Positions 1 through 8,770 of a DNA stretch of 64,000 nucleotides are shown here, in pieces. A program made the translations under genes and the position numbers. The stretch comes from VXNF01 sp964291305 (GTDB taxonomy: Bacteria; Actinomycetota; Acidimicrobiia; Acidimicrobiales; CATQHL01), in the NCBI GenBank assembly GCA_964291305.2, contig OZ219783.1:1488001-1552000 (forward strand), in the 5' to 3' direction. Within the stretch, counting starts at the first letter, position 1. Every line of letters begins with the position of its first letter. The notes under the pieces are model-generated. The model was not told the DNA's origin. It made no database searches and was given only the letters and a program-made list of their open reading frames with translations.

Positions 1-482
1 TCTCGCTCTCCATCGATCTCGGCAGCCGCAGACGCGAGGCGTTCTATAACTTCGTCGATCTGCACGGCTAGTCCCGCACGGCTCTCCTCCAGAGATGCCA
101 AGTCCCCCCAGGCCGACTCGAGATCCTCCATCACCTCCAGCAGCTTGTCCTCGACGACGCGCTGGCGTCGCTCAAGCGCTGCCACCTCCTCATCCAGACT
201 CTGCAACTCGCGGACCGCTGTCACCTCGCCGGAATAGAGCAGACTACGTTCACGATCTCGCTTGACCAGTACCGAGTTGAGATCGTCGTCGTAGCGTCGC
301 TGGAGGCGCTCCAGTTCGGAGTGGTGCGTGCGCGCCTCCTCAATGCCCTTTTCTAGGCCCGCTGCTTGGCTTTCGAGTTGCTGCAGTTCTGCCCGCTCGG
401 GCAGCGACGCGTGACGATGTTCTAGTTGCGCGAGTCGGGTGTCGTGCTCCTGGAGTTCGAGAAGACGTTCCAGCGGATTCAC
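1..482 (-). CDS. Coiled-coil / C4 zinc-ribbon protein (CT398-like), 3' end outside the window
   Basis: The reverse strand is open from a GTG at 482 to the left edge. The start reads NPLERLLELQEHDTRL and continues as a heptad-rich, Glu/Arg/Leu-rich helical hairpin to about residue 160. This is the usual N-terminal part of the CT398-like family, whose members end in a C4 zinc ribbon that would lie beyond the edge. Family members sit beside Nif3-like and RNase H genes in Actinobacteria and are thought to be structural or nucleic-acid-associated, but their function is not settled. The frame also stays open upstream of 482, but that translation is hydrophobic and unlike the family, so GTG 482 is preferred without a strong ribosome site. 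Confidence 0.72.
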   Translation of the reverse strand, partial: MNPLERLLELQEHDTRLAQLEHRHASLPERAELQQLESQAAGLEKGIEEARTHHSELERLQRRYDDDLNSVLVKRDRERSLLYSGEVTAVRELQSLDEEVAALERRQRVVEDKLLEVMEDLESAWGDLASLEESRAGLAVQIDEVIERLASAAAEIDGER

Positions 483-970
483 GACTCGCTGCTCGGTTCT
501 TGCCGCTGCTCTGTCATTGCCGACTGTGACCCTAACGACACTGGACAGCGCGCTCAAGCAGACCACGAAGGGGAAACAAACCCAAAGAATGACGCCCCGC
601 CGAGGGGGACTCGACGGGGCGCCCATCCACCTCCAGGCAGGGGGGATGCCCAGGGTGAAGACCGGTGCGGTAGGTACAGCGAATCGTCTCAAGCAGGCTA
701 ACTTCGCATACTCCTATGCTGGCAGTGTGGGCTTGTGACATAGGCCACAGCGATATAGGACAAATCCGGCTAACCAATCTCGCGACTCCGCCTAGCTGCC
801 AGCACGTTCCACCCGAATCTTTATACCGGTGTAGATGTGTATATACTCAGTAGGCGGTAAGATCTCCTTCGGAGGCGAAGGCGGGTCTGGAAGTATCTCG
901 CCGATCCCGGCTGCTCCAACAGTCCCAGGCCCGCCCCTCCAAAACTCGTCGGCAAGTAGACTTCTAGTTG
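483..970. other. 488-base stretch without a convincing gene
   Basis: Small open frames occur on both strands, but none has a family-like sequence, a ribosome site or consistent codon use. The only clear structure is the hairpin at 593-621. Short matches to RNase P RNA (around 652-680 and 757-773) are present, but the universal 5' core of that RNA is not, so no RNA gene is called. Confidence 0.5.
593..621. terminator. Strong GC hairpin, possible terminator or RNA element
   Basis: CGCCCCG and CGGGGCG pair perfectly, with an inner CGAG/CTCG stem separated by one mismatch and a five-base GGGGA loop. It has no T-run on either side, so it is not a classic intrinsic terminator. It lies about 110 bases upstream of the coiled-coil gene start. 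Confidence 0.4.
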
Positions 971-1045
971 TGGGCGCTGACGGACTCGAACCGCCGACCC
1001 CTTCCTTGTAAGGGAAGTGCTCTAGACCAACTGAGCTAAGCGCCC
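971..1045 (-). tRNA. tRNA-Val (anticodon TAC)
   Basis: The reverse strand folds as a cloverleaf: acceptor GGGCGCT pairs with AGCGCCC, discriminator A, D-arm AGCTCAGTTGG, anticodon loop CTTACAA inside the CTTCC/GGAAG stem, and T-arm GGTTCGAGTCC. CCA is not encoded. Confidence 0.96.
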
Positions 1046-1056
1046 CGCACCACAGG

Positions 1057-1800
1057 CTAGACAGCACAGGCCGCTTGCAGGTCGGCCAGCAGACGGTTAC
1101 CGGATGCCGCCAATAACGTCCTACTCGTTTTCGGATCCACCGTGGTGAGTTCTCGTCCGTCCGCATCCACAACCTGAGCACCCGCCTCCCGGCAGATGAG
1201 CATGCCGCCTAGATAGTCCCACGGGCCGTGCGAGTGACAGTCAACGAATCCGTCCAGGCGGCCGTCGGCCACGGCGCATAGGTCCAACGCGGCCGCACCG
1301 TACGCCCGGAACTGGCGCCAGCCGAGGTGGCGGCTCGGGTAGCCGGAGAGCCCGATAATCGCCTGGGACAGACTGCTTACCGACGACGGCTGGATCGGCA
1401 ATCTGTCCCGGAAGGCTCCGCCGCCACGTATCGCGCTGTAGCTCTCACCAGAAGCCAGATTTGTCACCAGAGCTGCAAGTGCCCCGCTAGCGTCCACCGC
1501 GCAGAAGCTCGTGGCGTACCAACTAATGCCCTGCGCCGCGTTCGTGGACCCGTCCAGGGGATCCAACACAACGATGATCGGTCGATCCTCGCCCTGCAGG
1601 CCAGACTCCTCGCTACAAACGCCTAAGCCGACCCGCAGCAGCATCTCGCTGGCCACCTCATCAGCCACAATGTCACTGTGATGTTGACCAGGTCGTGTTC
1701 CAGCCAGCCCCCAGTCCTCTAGTTCGGCGAGCGCGTTAGCCACGCAACCGGAGACCTCCCTGAACAGTGACAGCAGATTCTCAGGCGTGATGGCCAACAC
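1057..1800 (-). CDS. Inositol monophosphatase family protein (CysQ/SuhB-like)
   Basis: This is a Mg-dependent, Li-sensitive phosphatase of the inositol monophosphatase / 3'(2'),5'-bisphosphate nucleotidase fold. The metal-binding set is visible: SEESG at about residues 63-67, the DPLDGSTN motif at 80-87 (Asp80 and Asp83), and GPWDYLGGML near residue 190 with the third Asp. The protein is 247 aa from GTG 1800, normal for the family. A longer frame exists upstream but would run into the divergent gene at 1894 and has no family similarity. The exact substrate (PAP, inositol phosphate or fructose-1,6-bisphosphate) cannot be told from sequence alone. It lies next to tRNA-Val with no obvious operon partner. 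Confidence 0.85.
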   Translation of the reverse strand: MLAITPENLLSLFREVSGCVANALAELEDWGLAGTRPGQHHSDIVADEVASEMLLRVGLGVCSEESGLQGEDRPIIVVLDPLDGSTNAAQGISWYATSFCAVDASGALAALVTNLASGESYSAIRGGGAFRDRLPIQPSSVSSLSQAIIGLSGYPSRHLGWRQFRAYGAAALDLCAVADGRLDGFVDCHSHGPWDYLGGMLICREAGAQVVDADGRELTTVDPKTSRTLLAASGNRLLADLQAACAV

Positions 1801-1893
1801 GTTAGAGCGACTCCCCGCACCCGCCTCCTCAGACCGACCGCTAGGGTGGTCTCGCCTCAACGCCGGACCGCCCAGCAGCCGAGGAGCAGTCCA

Positions 1894-2457
1894 TTGTCCA
1901 TCGTCGATTTTCCCGGGTTCGTGACCGACCTGAAGTTCCACGCAGCCGAAGGCGGGTTTCACTATCACGAGGATCACCACTGCATCGACGTCACCACCGG
2001 GCGCCAATGGTGGGAAATTCACCTGCACCCCGAGTACGACTGTGAAGGCCCGCTAGAACTACACATAGTCGCCGATTTGGACCCGCGGATTCAGATCGCC
2101 TTCGAAGATGAGGTGAACAAGCTCCCCGAAAACGCCGAGTGGCCCGAGGAGGGCTTCGACCTGGCGTTGCGCATCCACTGGCGCCTGCCGCCGCTGCCCA
2201 ACAGCCCCAACCTGCTAGAACTCGCCACCGAACTCTCGGCCATTGGCGGGACCGAGCTTCCGCTGCATGTCTGGGCGGCGGACACTATCGCCACCGTCAC
2301 CGACGATGTGGCCCGAATGGTGCATGTAGAGTCCGAAAAGGCGATACCGCTGGCACACCTGCTCGGCGAACACACCTTCCTCGACGAAACTTTCGGCCTA
2401 ATAGGCAGCGTGACTAGCTACCTTCACGATCGGGCACCGGTCTGGCTGGGCGAGTGA
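1894..2457 (+). CDS. Uncharacterised acidic protein
   Basis: This 187-aa protein is not recognised. It starts at TTG 1894, preceded by GAGGAG seven bases upstream. An in-frame GTG at 1846 has no ribosome site. It is acidic and rich in Trp and His, with a cluster HYHEDHH at about residues 20-26 and WWEIHLHPEYDCEG soon after. It has no signal peptide or membrane segment, so it is probably cytosolic. The His/Asp/Glu cluster could bind metal, which is speculation. It sits between divergent cysQ and two tRNA genes on the other strand, so it is transcribed alone. Codon use matches its neighbours, and the frame is coherent for its full length. Confidence 0.7.
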   Translation: MSIVDFPGFVTDLKFHAAEGGFHYHEDHHCIDVTTGRQWWEIHLHPEYDCEGPLELHIVADLDPRIQIAFEDEVNKLPENAEWPEEGFDLALRIHWRLPPLPNSPNLLELATELSAIGGTELPLHVWAADTIATVTDDVARMVHVESEKAIPLAHLLGEHTFLDETFGLIGSVTSYLHDRAPVWLGE

Positions 2458-2515
2458 AATGTCCCCAAGGGCCGGGCCACAAGAGATCGGGCTTACTAAG
2501 CCAATCAGGGGGCGG

Positions 2516-2588
2516 TGGGCTCGGTGGGGATCGAACCCACGACCAAACGATTATGAGTCGTCTGCTCTGACCACTGAGCTACGAGCCC
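2516..2588 (-). tRNA. tRNA-Met (anticodon CAT)
   Basis: Acceptor GGGCTCG pairs with CGAGCCC, discriminator A. The anticodon loop CTCATAA gives CAT, and the T-arm is GGGTTCGATCC. The first acceptor pair is G-C, so it is not an initiator tRNA. An Ile2 identity (lysidine-modified CAT) cannot be excluded. Confidence 0.93.
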
Positions 2589-2649
2589 AGAAATAACCTA
2601 CCGGCGGCTCCAGTACAACGCGGGGAGCCGACATGTCCCACTGGGCAAG

Positions 2650-2722
2650 CTCCGGGGGTGGGGCTCGAACCCACGACAAACGGCTTAACAGGCCGGCGCT
2701 CTGCCAACTGAGCTACCCCGGA
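2650..2722 (-). tRNA. tRNA-Asn (anticodon GTT)
   Basis: Acceptor TCCGGGG pairs with CCCCGGA, discriminator G. The anticodon loop CTGTTAA gives GTT, with a normal D-arm and a T-arm GGGTTCGAGCC. It lies 61 bases upstream, on the same strand, of tRNA-Met and may be co-transcribed with it. Confidence 0.96.
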
Positions 2723-2751
2723 TCGGCTCTCTACGATACCAGCGGGTGAAC

Positions 2752-3690
2752 TCAAGATTCTCGCATCAGTTCCTGGAGTTCTTGCCCGAGACCGCTGCAG
2801 CGTAGCCGGGACATGGTACGCGTCTCGATCAAGCGGAGCCGCTCCTTCGTAACGCCGAATTGGCTGCTCAGCTCGGCCAACGTCCGGAGCCGACCATCAA
2901 CCAGCCCAAACCGCAGACGTAGCAGTCGGCGCACGCGCTCATCGGAGACAGCAGCAAGCGCCTCTTCGGCAGCTTCGCGCACGGCCGCGGTGTGCAGTCG
3001 TTCAATCACGACATCGTCGGGACCCGAGTCCGACCCGTCGGAAAGCAACTCGACAAGTGGTGTCTCCTCACCAACGGGTGCCTCCAGCGAAACCGGCGCG
3101 GTACGTAGCTCTCGAATCTGCGCCACCTGGACCTCGGAGACATCGCAAAGCTCCGCTAACTCGGCCGCCGTGGGCATCCGATAGTGCTCCTTCTCAAACT
3201 CCTGCTCCGCCTTATAGATCTGTGATACCCGAGCCACCAACTGCGCGGGCATGCGCACGGCCCCACGATGATTCTTGATGGCAGACAGCATGGCGCTGCG
3301 AATCCAACACCCGGCATATGACGAGAACCGCCAACCCTTATCGGGCTGGAATCTCCCAGCCGCTGCCATGAGGCCCATGTTCCCCTCCTGCACCAGGTCG
3401 GCGAACGGGATCCCACGCCCCTTGTAACTGCGGGCGAAATAGACGACGAGGCGCAAGTTGGCTTCGATGAGATGACAACGGGCCGCTTCGCCTTCGCTCA
3501 CCTGCCGCTGGAGTTCTCCGCGAGCTGGCGACTCGCTGTCACTCTCGCCATTTCTGGTCCCCGCTTCTTCCAGCAGGGCCTCCGCCGCCTTTCCCGCCTG
3601 AACCTTGCAACCCAGCTTGGCTTCTTCCTCCGGGGTCAACTGGGGCACGCGACAGATGTCGTTGAGATAGGCCGCTAACCCCTCGGTCAT
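2752..3690 (-). CDS. Sigma-70 family RNA polymerase sigma factor (RpoD-like, divergent)
   Basis: This 312-aa sigma factor has region 1.2 (AYLNDICRVPQLTPEEE, residues 7-23), region 2 (NLRLVVYFARSYKGRGIPF through DLVQEGNMGLM), region 3 (RMPAQLV) and a region 4.2 helix-turn-helix (TLAELSSQFGVTKERLRLIE). Its ATG overlaps the dnaG stop by four bases (ATGA), reproducing the dnaG-rpoD order known from other bacteria. It is unusual in the promoter-melting/-10 helix: the normal WWIRQAI is CWIRSAM, followed by SAIKNHRG instead of the AIADQART-type segment. It lacks region 1.1. It could be the primary factor or a group 2 paralogue; without the rest of the genome this stays open. Confidence 0.88.
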   Translation of the reverse strand: MTEGLAAYLNDICRVPQLTPEEEAKLGCKVQAGKAAEALLEEAGTRNGESDSESPARGELQRQVSEGEAARCHLIEANLRLVVYFARSYKGRGIPFADLVQEGNMGLMAAAGRFQPDKGWRFSSYAGCWIRSAMLSAIKNHRGAVRMPAQLVARVSQIYKAEQEFEKEHYRMPTAAELAELCDVSEVQVAQIRELRTAPVSLEAPVGEETPLVELLSDGSDSGPDDVVIERLHTAAVREAAEEALAAVSDERVRRLLRLRFGLVDGRLRTLAELSSQFGVTKERLRLIETRTMSRLRCSGLGQELQELMRES

Positions 3691-5591
3691 CGCGTTAGTT
3701 CCTGAGTAACAGGGACGGTGGGACGGCGCTGGGCGAACTCCTCCTCGCTAGCGGGAACCGGCAGATCTTCGTAGTAACGTTCCTCCTCCAAGGCGGCATG
3801 TGACCGAGGCGGCAACTCACCTACCACAGTAACCGTGGCCAGCAAATTCGCCAGCCTTTCGGCTACTGCTAGCGGCCAGTTTCCGGCGCGCATCTCGGCA
3901 CAGGCAAGTTGGACCTCCGCCAGGTTCCGCCCCAGTGCCGGGTCGTCGGTCGTGCGCGCTGACCGCGTGACGTCACTAATCCATCCGCTGGCGGTGTCGA
4001 AAACAAGGCGACCAATAACCGGGGCAGCTTCCTCGGGCGGCTCATGCACTGCGAGGCGGGCTAACAGCAAGGCAGGCTCGCCCTCAGCGACATCGCTCAG
4101 TTGCGCTAGCGGCGTACCGTCGGCCAGTAACCCGAAGATACGCCCGTGGAGTTCTGATCTGAAAAGTCGTGCCGTGATCCAGCTGGGGAGCTCCTGCGGC
4201 GTGTGCATGCGAAGCAGCAAGATCTGCTCCTCAATGCTCGGCTCGATGGCCGGCGACGGCGTGGCTGTAGCTACCTCCAGATGTCCGACACGACTTCTTC
4301 CCCGCAGCCGAGCGACCTCCTCTCGGAGGCGATCAGATGGCAAGTGGCAGCGGTCAGCGACTATCATGAGGTACTGGTCTCGGACGATAGGGCTGGGGTG
4401 CTCGTCTACGACCGCTAGGGCCTCACCTGCTGTGCGAACCCTGCCCTCGGTACTCCCCATGTTCCCCCGCGCCAGGGCGCGGTCGATCCGATAAGCCAGG
4501 AATGGGCGCGCCTCGGCAATCCGCTGCCGTAAATCCCCAGGATCCTTGCGGGCCAAGTCGTCGGGATCGGTCTCCGGCGGAAGCTCAGCCACGTAGACAT
4601 CGAGTTCGTATTCGCCCTCCCAGTTGTAAATTCGCTCAGCGGCAGCCGAGCCCGCTGCGTCGGCGTCGAAGGCCAGCACAACCCGGCCACAGAATCTGCG
4701 CATGGTCTTGACGTGATCTTCGGTAAGGGCTGTGCCACAGGTGGCCACCGCCTGCGGCAGTCCGGCTGCGTGTAGGCCGATCACGTCGGTGTAGCCCTCG
4801 CAGACAATCACCTCACCGGAGCGCACTATGGACTCCTTAGCCCAGTTCAGCCCGTAGAGCAGTCGACTCTTGGCGTAAAGCGGCGATTCGGGGCTGTTCT
4901 TGTACTTGGGTCCCGACCGCTCGTCAGCTCCCGGCAGGATCCGGCCGCCGAAGCCCACCGGGTCACCACGGACATCGAAGACCGGAAATAGCACCCGGTT
5001 GCGGAAGTTATCAATCAGCCCGCCCCGCGAACTCACTACTGCCAGGCCTGCTTCGATGAGATCATCAGCCGAGGTCACCGAACGCAGCCCTTTGCAGAGA
5101 GCATTCCAACCCGACGATGCCCAGCCCAGCTTGAACTCCCGCACCTCATCGCCGGTCATACCGCGGGATCGCAGATAGCCGCGGGCAACCCCGGCATCGG
5201 CAGCTTGCAAGAGTTGCTCGTGGTACCACTCCATCGCCGCCGCCACAACCTCGGTGAGTTTCTTGCGCCGGCCCTGATGCGCTGCCTCTCCCTTGTGTTC
5301 GTAACGCAGGGTTATGCCGGCCCGAGCGGCAAGCAGTTCCACGCTGGCGGCGAAGTCGAGTCCTTCGGTCTGGCGCACGAAGGTGATGGCGTCACCTGAG
5401 GTCCTACAGCCGAAGCAGTAGTAAAGGCCCTCCTCGGCGTTGACCGAAAAGGATGGTGTCTTCTCCGAGTGAAATGGGCACAGCCCCTTCCAACGCCGAC
5501 CCGATTTGCGCAACGCCACCGTATTGCTGATGAGTTGCACTATGTCAGTGACTTGGCGAACCCGGGAAACGTCCTCGGCAATAATCCCCAC
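3687..5591 (-). CDS. dnaG: DNA primase DnaG
   Basis: It synthesises RNA primers at the replication fork. The 634-aa protein has the N-terminal zinc-binding domain (Cys38, His41, Cys59, Cys62 in CPFH and CFGC), the RNA polymerase core, and the TOPRIM motifs VIVCEGYTDVIGL (acidic Glu) and LAFDADAAG (metal Asp pair). The C-terminal helicase-binding region is poorly conserved, as usual. The start is GTG 5591, with GGAGG six bases upstream. The downstream sigma factor overlaps its stop, so the two are translationally coupled. The 160 bases between glyS and this gene hold no other frame. Confidence 0.97.
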   Translation of the reverse strand: MGIIAEDVSRVRQVTDIVQLISNTVALRKSGRRWKGLCPFHSEKTPSFSVNAEEGLYYCFGCRTSGDAITFVRQTEGLDFAASVELLAARAGITLRYEHKGEAAHQGRRKKLTEVVAAAMEWYHEQLLQAADAGVARGYLRSRGMTGDEVREFKLGWASSGWNALCKGLRSVTSADDLIEAGLAVVSSRGGLIDNFRNRVLFPVFDVRGDPVGFGGRILPGADERSGPKYKNSPESPLYAKSRLLYGLNWAKESIVRSGEVIVCEGYTDVIGLHAAGLPQAVATCGTALTEDHVKTMRRFCGRVVLAFDADAAGSAAAERIYNWEGEYELDVYVAELPPETDPDDLARKDPGDLRQRIAEARPFLAYRIDRALARGNMGSTEGRVRTAGEALAVVDEHPSPIVRDQYLMIVADRCHLPSDRLREEVARLRGRSRVGHLEVATATPSPAIEPSIEEQILLLRMHTPQELPSWITARLFRSELHGRIFGLLADGTPLAQLSDVAEGEPALLLARLAVHEPPEEAAPVIGRLVFDTASGWISDVTRSARTTDDPALGRNLAEVQLACAEMRAGNWPLAVAERLANLLATVTVVGELPPRSHAALEEERYYEDLPVPASEEEFAQRRPTVPVTQELTR

Positions 5592-5751
5592 GCTCAGCCT
5601 CCGCCCGTACCCCAGGTGGCCACGCCTAGACCTACGGCTACCGCTAGCGCTCTTATTTCAGCGGTGGTCATACCCGCAAGTTACCAGCCTCTATTTTCCC
5701 GGGGAGAAGTTGCCAAACCCCGTATGTCCGGGCCAGGAGCCGGGGCAGGCC

Positions 5752-7086
5752 TCAGCAGGCAAGACGTTCCTTTAGGTAACCCACCAGGTCAGGGATTGCC
5801 AGGCGATCCTGCGCCATTGAGTCGCGCTCGCGCACGGTCACCGCACCATCGTTCTGGGTCTCGAAGTCCACCGTCACACAGTAAGGGGTGCCCAACTCGT
5901 CCTGACGGCGGTAACGGCGGCCGATGGATTGGGTGACATCCCAGTCGACCATCCAGTGCGGAGCCAACTGGCCGAGGACCTCTTGAGCCTGCGCTATGAG
6001 GTGATCCTTCTTTGACAGTGGCAGCACCGCCACCTGGTAAGGCGCCAGGCGATGATGCAACCGGAGCACGGTACGGTTCTCGCCCCGCACATCCTCGGTG
6101 TCGTAAGCCGCCAACAAGAAAGCCATCAACGCCCGCGTCGCCCCGGCCGCCGGCTCTATCACATACGGCACGTAACGCTCTCCGGATGCAGGGTCGAAGA
6201 ACTCCAGCTTCTCGCCGGAGTGCTCGGCGTGACGCCGCAAGTCGTAGTCAGTCCGATTAGCCACACCTTCCAACTCTCCCCAGCCCCAGGGGTAGCGAAA
6301 CTCCACGTCGGAGGTGGCATTGGAGTAGTGACTACGCTCGTCTGGTCCGTGCTGGCGCAACCGCAGCAGATGGGGGGCGATGCCTAAATCCGAGTACCAG
6401 CGCAGCCGTTCAGCGCACCAATACTCGTACCAGCGGGGAGCTTCCTCGGGCGGCACAAAGTACTCCAACTCCATCTGCTCAAACTCCCGAGTGCGGAAAA
6501 CGAAGTTGCCGGGCGTGATCTCATTACGGAACGACTTGCCGATCTGAGCAATACCGAACGGCGGGCGCAGACGGCAAGCTCGCTGCACATTAGCGAAGTT
6601 CACGAACATGCCCTGAGCAGTTTCGGGTCGCAGGTAGACCTCTGCTCCAGAATCGGCCACCGGCCCCGCGTGAGTGCGGAACATCAGATTGAAGTGCCGG
6701 GGCTCGCTAAAGCTTCCGACGGTACCGCAGTCGGGGCACCGGTTAGGATCGCTGAGCTGATCCTGCCGGTAGCGGCGACCGCAGACGTGACACTCCACCA
6801 ACGGGTCGGTGAAGCTGTCGAGGTGACCAGAGGCCTGCCATACGGCCGGCGGCGAGAGGATTGCCGCGTCGAGCCCTACTACGTCGGACCGCAGTTGCAC
6901 CATCGCCCGCCACCAGGCCTCCTTCACGTTGCGCAACATTAGGACTCCGACCGGCCCGTAGTCATACGTAGAACGGAAGCCGCCGTAGATCTCCGCCGAC
7001 TGGAAGACAAACCCCCGCCGCTTACACAGGTTCACCACGGCGTCGAATAGCTCACTGTCCTGTACGGCGGGATCTCTTTGGGCCAC
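5752..7086 (-). CDS. glyS: Glycyl-tRNA synthetase, single-chain dimeric type
   Basis: This class II synthetase charges tRNA-Gly. The 444-aa protein begins with LFDAVVNLCKRRGFVFQSAEIYGG, the hallmark of the eukaryote/actinobacteria-like alpha2 enzyme. It has a CHVCGRRY...CPDCG zinc-binding insertion near residues 100-125, motif 2 (GKSFRNEITP...FRTREFEQME), and the C-terminal anticodon-binding domain (LAPYQVAVLPLSKK). The start is GTG 7086, nine bases after the recO stop, so it is part of the same transcription unit as recO. Length and motifs are complete. Confidence 0.96.
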   Translation of the reverse strand: MAQRDPAVQDSELFDAVVNLCKRRGFVFQSAEIYGGFRSTYDYGPVGVLMLRNVKEAWWRAMVQLRSDVVGLDAAILSPPAVWQASGHLDSFTDPLVECHVCGRRYRQDQLSDPNRCPDCGTVGSFSEPRHFNLMFRTHAGPVADSGAEVYLRPETAQGMFVNFANVQRACRLRPPFGIAQIGKSFRNEITPGNFVFRTREFEQMELEYFVPPEEAPRWYEYWCAERLRWYSDLGIAPHLLRLRQHGPDERSHYSNATSDVEFRYPWGWGELEGVANRTDYDLRRHAEHSGEKLEFFDPASGERYVPYVIEPAAGATRALMAFLLAAYDTEDVRGENRTVLRLHHRLAPYQVAVLPLSKKDHLIAQAQEVLGQLAPHWMVDWDVTQSIGRRYRRQDELGTPYCVTVDFETQNDGAVTVRERDSMAQDRLAIPDLVGYLKERLAC

Positions 7087-7095
7087 GACCGCAGG

Positions 7096-7899
7096 TTACC
7101 GGTGGGGGTGCCGTGGCCTCCCACCGCCAGAACCCTGTGCCGTGACATCGAGGGATTCCAGCACCCGCGGCACCCGCAAGCGCCGCTCGGTGTGCTGCTC
7201 CAATACCGCCACGCCAAGTCGCTCCACCGCCTCAGTGGCAGCTGAAACAGACCTTGAGAGCGCCTCGCCAAGCCTCCCTCCCAAGATTTCCCGCAGGATG
7301 GTCACAGTCTCGCTATCAACCGCTGTAGCCGATATCGGTCTGCAGGGCTGGCAGGTCAAGCCGCCATGGGCGATGTCAAGGGCGACTAGACCGTCAACGG
7401 CGCCACAGTGCACGCAGCCGTCCAACACGGGAGCCACGCCCTCGACTTGAACCAGGCGCCACAGGAAGGCGCCCACACTGAGAGTTGAGGGATGGGTGCG
7501 CAGGGATTGCAACCCACGCAGCAATCGCTCGTACAGTTCGGGAGTTGGCGTACGCTCCAGGGTCAATCGATCGACGGCCTCTAGCATGGCCGTAGCCTGG
7601 CTGTAGAGAGTAAAGTCGCTCCGGAGGGCGGCTAACTGTTCAACCTCACCGATACTGTCAGCACCGGTGATTGTGTCGAGTTCTCCCCGACCGCGCCAAA
7701 GCGAAACAGCTACGTGACTCGCCGGTTCTAAACGCGATCCGAACCGGCTACGAGTGCGGCGCACGCCCTTAGCCACCCCGCGGATCTTCCCGTGACCCTG
7801 CCCCAACAGGACGATTATGCGGTCGGCCTCACCCAGGCGGTATGTCCGCAGCACAACCGCCCGATCTCGGTACGGTCCAGTCCAGTCGGGTGCGCTCAC
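7096..7899 (-). CDS. recO: DNA repair protein RecO
   Basis: RecO loads RecA on gapped DNA with RecR in the RecF pathway. The 267-aa protein has the N-terminal OB-fold (RDRAVVLRTYRLGEADRIIVLL, residues 11-32), a helical middle, and a four-Cys zinc site (Cys162, Cys165, Cys183, Cys186). Its GTG start overlaps the uppS stop by four bases, indicating coupling. The C-terminus is Gly/Arg/Pro-rich and unstructured. In mycobacteria recO also lies directly beside uppS and era. Confidence 0.95.
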   Translation of the reverse strand: MSAPDWTGPYRDRAVVLRTYRLGEADRIIVLLGQGHGKIRGVAKGVRRTRSRFGSRLEPASHVAVSLWRGRGELDTITGADSIGEVEQLAALRSDFTLYSQATAMLEAVDRLTLERTPTPELYERLLRGLQSLRTHPSTLSVGAFLWRLVQVEGVAPVLDGCVHCGAVDGLVALDIAHGGLTCQPCRPISATAVDSETVTILREILGGRLGEALSRSVSAATEAVERLGVAVLEQHTERRLRVPRVLESLDVTAQGSGGGRPRHPHR

Positions 7900-8615
7900 T
7901 GCTCCAGCCCACCGAAGCGACGTTCGCGCCTTTGGTATTCAGCAACCGCGGCAAAAAGGTGGACCCGGCTGAAGTCCGGCCAGAGCACATCTAAGAACAC
8001 CATCTCGCTGTAAGCCATCTGCCAGAGCAGGAAGTTAGAAAGACGAAACTCGCCAGAGGTCCGGATGAGGACATCAGGGTCGGGCATGTCGGGAGCAAAG
8101 AGATTGTCTCTGATTACCTGCTCGGTGATCTCCTCGGGTCTAACTCCCGACGCCACGATCCGGCGCACCGCTTCAGTTAGCTCGGCGCGGCCGCCGTAGT
8201 TAATCGCCACCGTGAGGGTAAGCCCTCGATTAGCCGCGGTAAGTTCGGCCGCTGAGTCCATTTCACGCAGCAAGCTCCGAGCCAGGCGACTATCTCGTCC
8301 GCCTATGAATCGCAGCCTCACTCCCCGCCGGTGCATCTCTTCGCGTCGCTCCCGCAGGATGGATCGGTTGAAATCCAACAGAAAGCGCACCTCGTCGCGC
8401 GGTCGGCCCCAGTTCTCCGTCGAGAAGGCATAGACGGTCAGCCACTTCACGCCAATCTCCAGCGCACCGTCGACGGTGTCGAACAAGGCATCAAGTCCCG
8501 CCTGATGCCCGGCGCTGCGCGGCAACCCACGCCGTGCCGCCCAGCGCCCGTTGCCGTCCATGACACAAGCCACGTGGGCCGGGACAGACGATAAATCGAC
8601 AGCGGAAACGCTCAT
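7896..8615 (-). CDS. uppS: Isoprenyl transferase (undecaprenyl/decaprenyl diphosphate synthase)
   Basis: This cis-prenyltransferase makes the polyprenyl diphosphate carrier for peptidoglycan. From ATG 8615 the protein is 239 aa, with the catalytic VMDGNGRWA motif at residues 18-26 (Asp20). The conserved IRTSGEFRLSNFLLWQ and Phe/Trp-rich EMVFLDVLWPDF segments follow. AGG lies upstream of ATG 8615. The frame stays open to a TTG at 8684, but those residues are not family-like. It is followed immediately by recO with a four-base overlap. Whether it is the short- or long-chain paralogue is not clear from the sequence. Confidence 0.95.
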   Translation of the reverse strand: MSVSAVDLSSVPAHVACVMDGNGRWAARRGLPRSAGHQAGLDALFDTVDGALEIGVKWLTVYAFSTENWGRPRDEVRFLLDFNRSILRERREEMHRRGVRLRFIGGRDSRLARSLLREMDSAAELTAANRGLTLTVAINYGGRAELTEAVRRIVASGVRPEEITEQVIRDNLFAPDMPDPDVLIRTSGEFRLSNFLLWQMAYSEMVFLDVLWPDFSRVHLFAAVAEYQRRERRFGGLEQ

Positions 8616-8770
8616 GAGACACCTGTGGGGCAAGTCGGCACAGAGCCAATCCTCCAAGTCATTTGTAGCAGTGGTCGTAGCCAAACCGTCGGCTCTGGCC
8701 GCATGCAGAACTGCGAACTACGACTTTGCAGGCGCGCTTGGTAGTTCGGATTCTCTCAAAGGGCCGCCGC

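Noticed and set aside
640..780. Possible RNase P RNA (rnpB) on the plus strand
   Set aside because: AGGGTGAA and CGGTGCGGTA (about 652-672) and GACAAATCCGGCTAAC (about 757-773) resemble conserved parts of the RNA, but the 5' core GAGGAAAGTC, the ACAGAAA motif and the normal spacing are missing. The resemblance is too incomplete to call.
1057..2028. 323-codon extended frame for the CysQ-like protein
   Set aside because: The extra N-terminal residues are not family-like and overlap the divergent gene at 1894, which has a better supported start.
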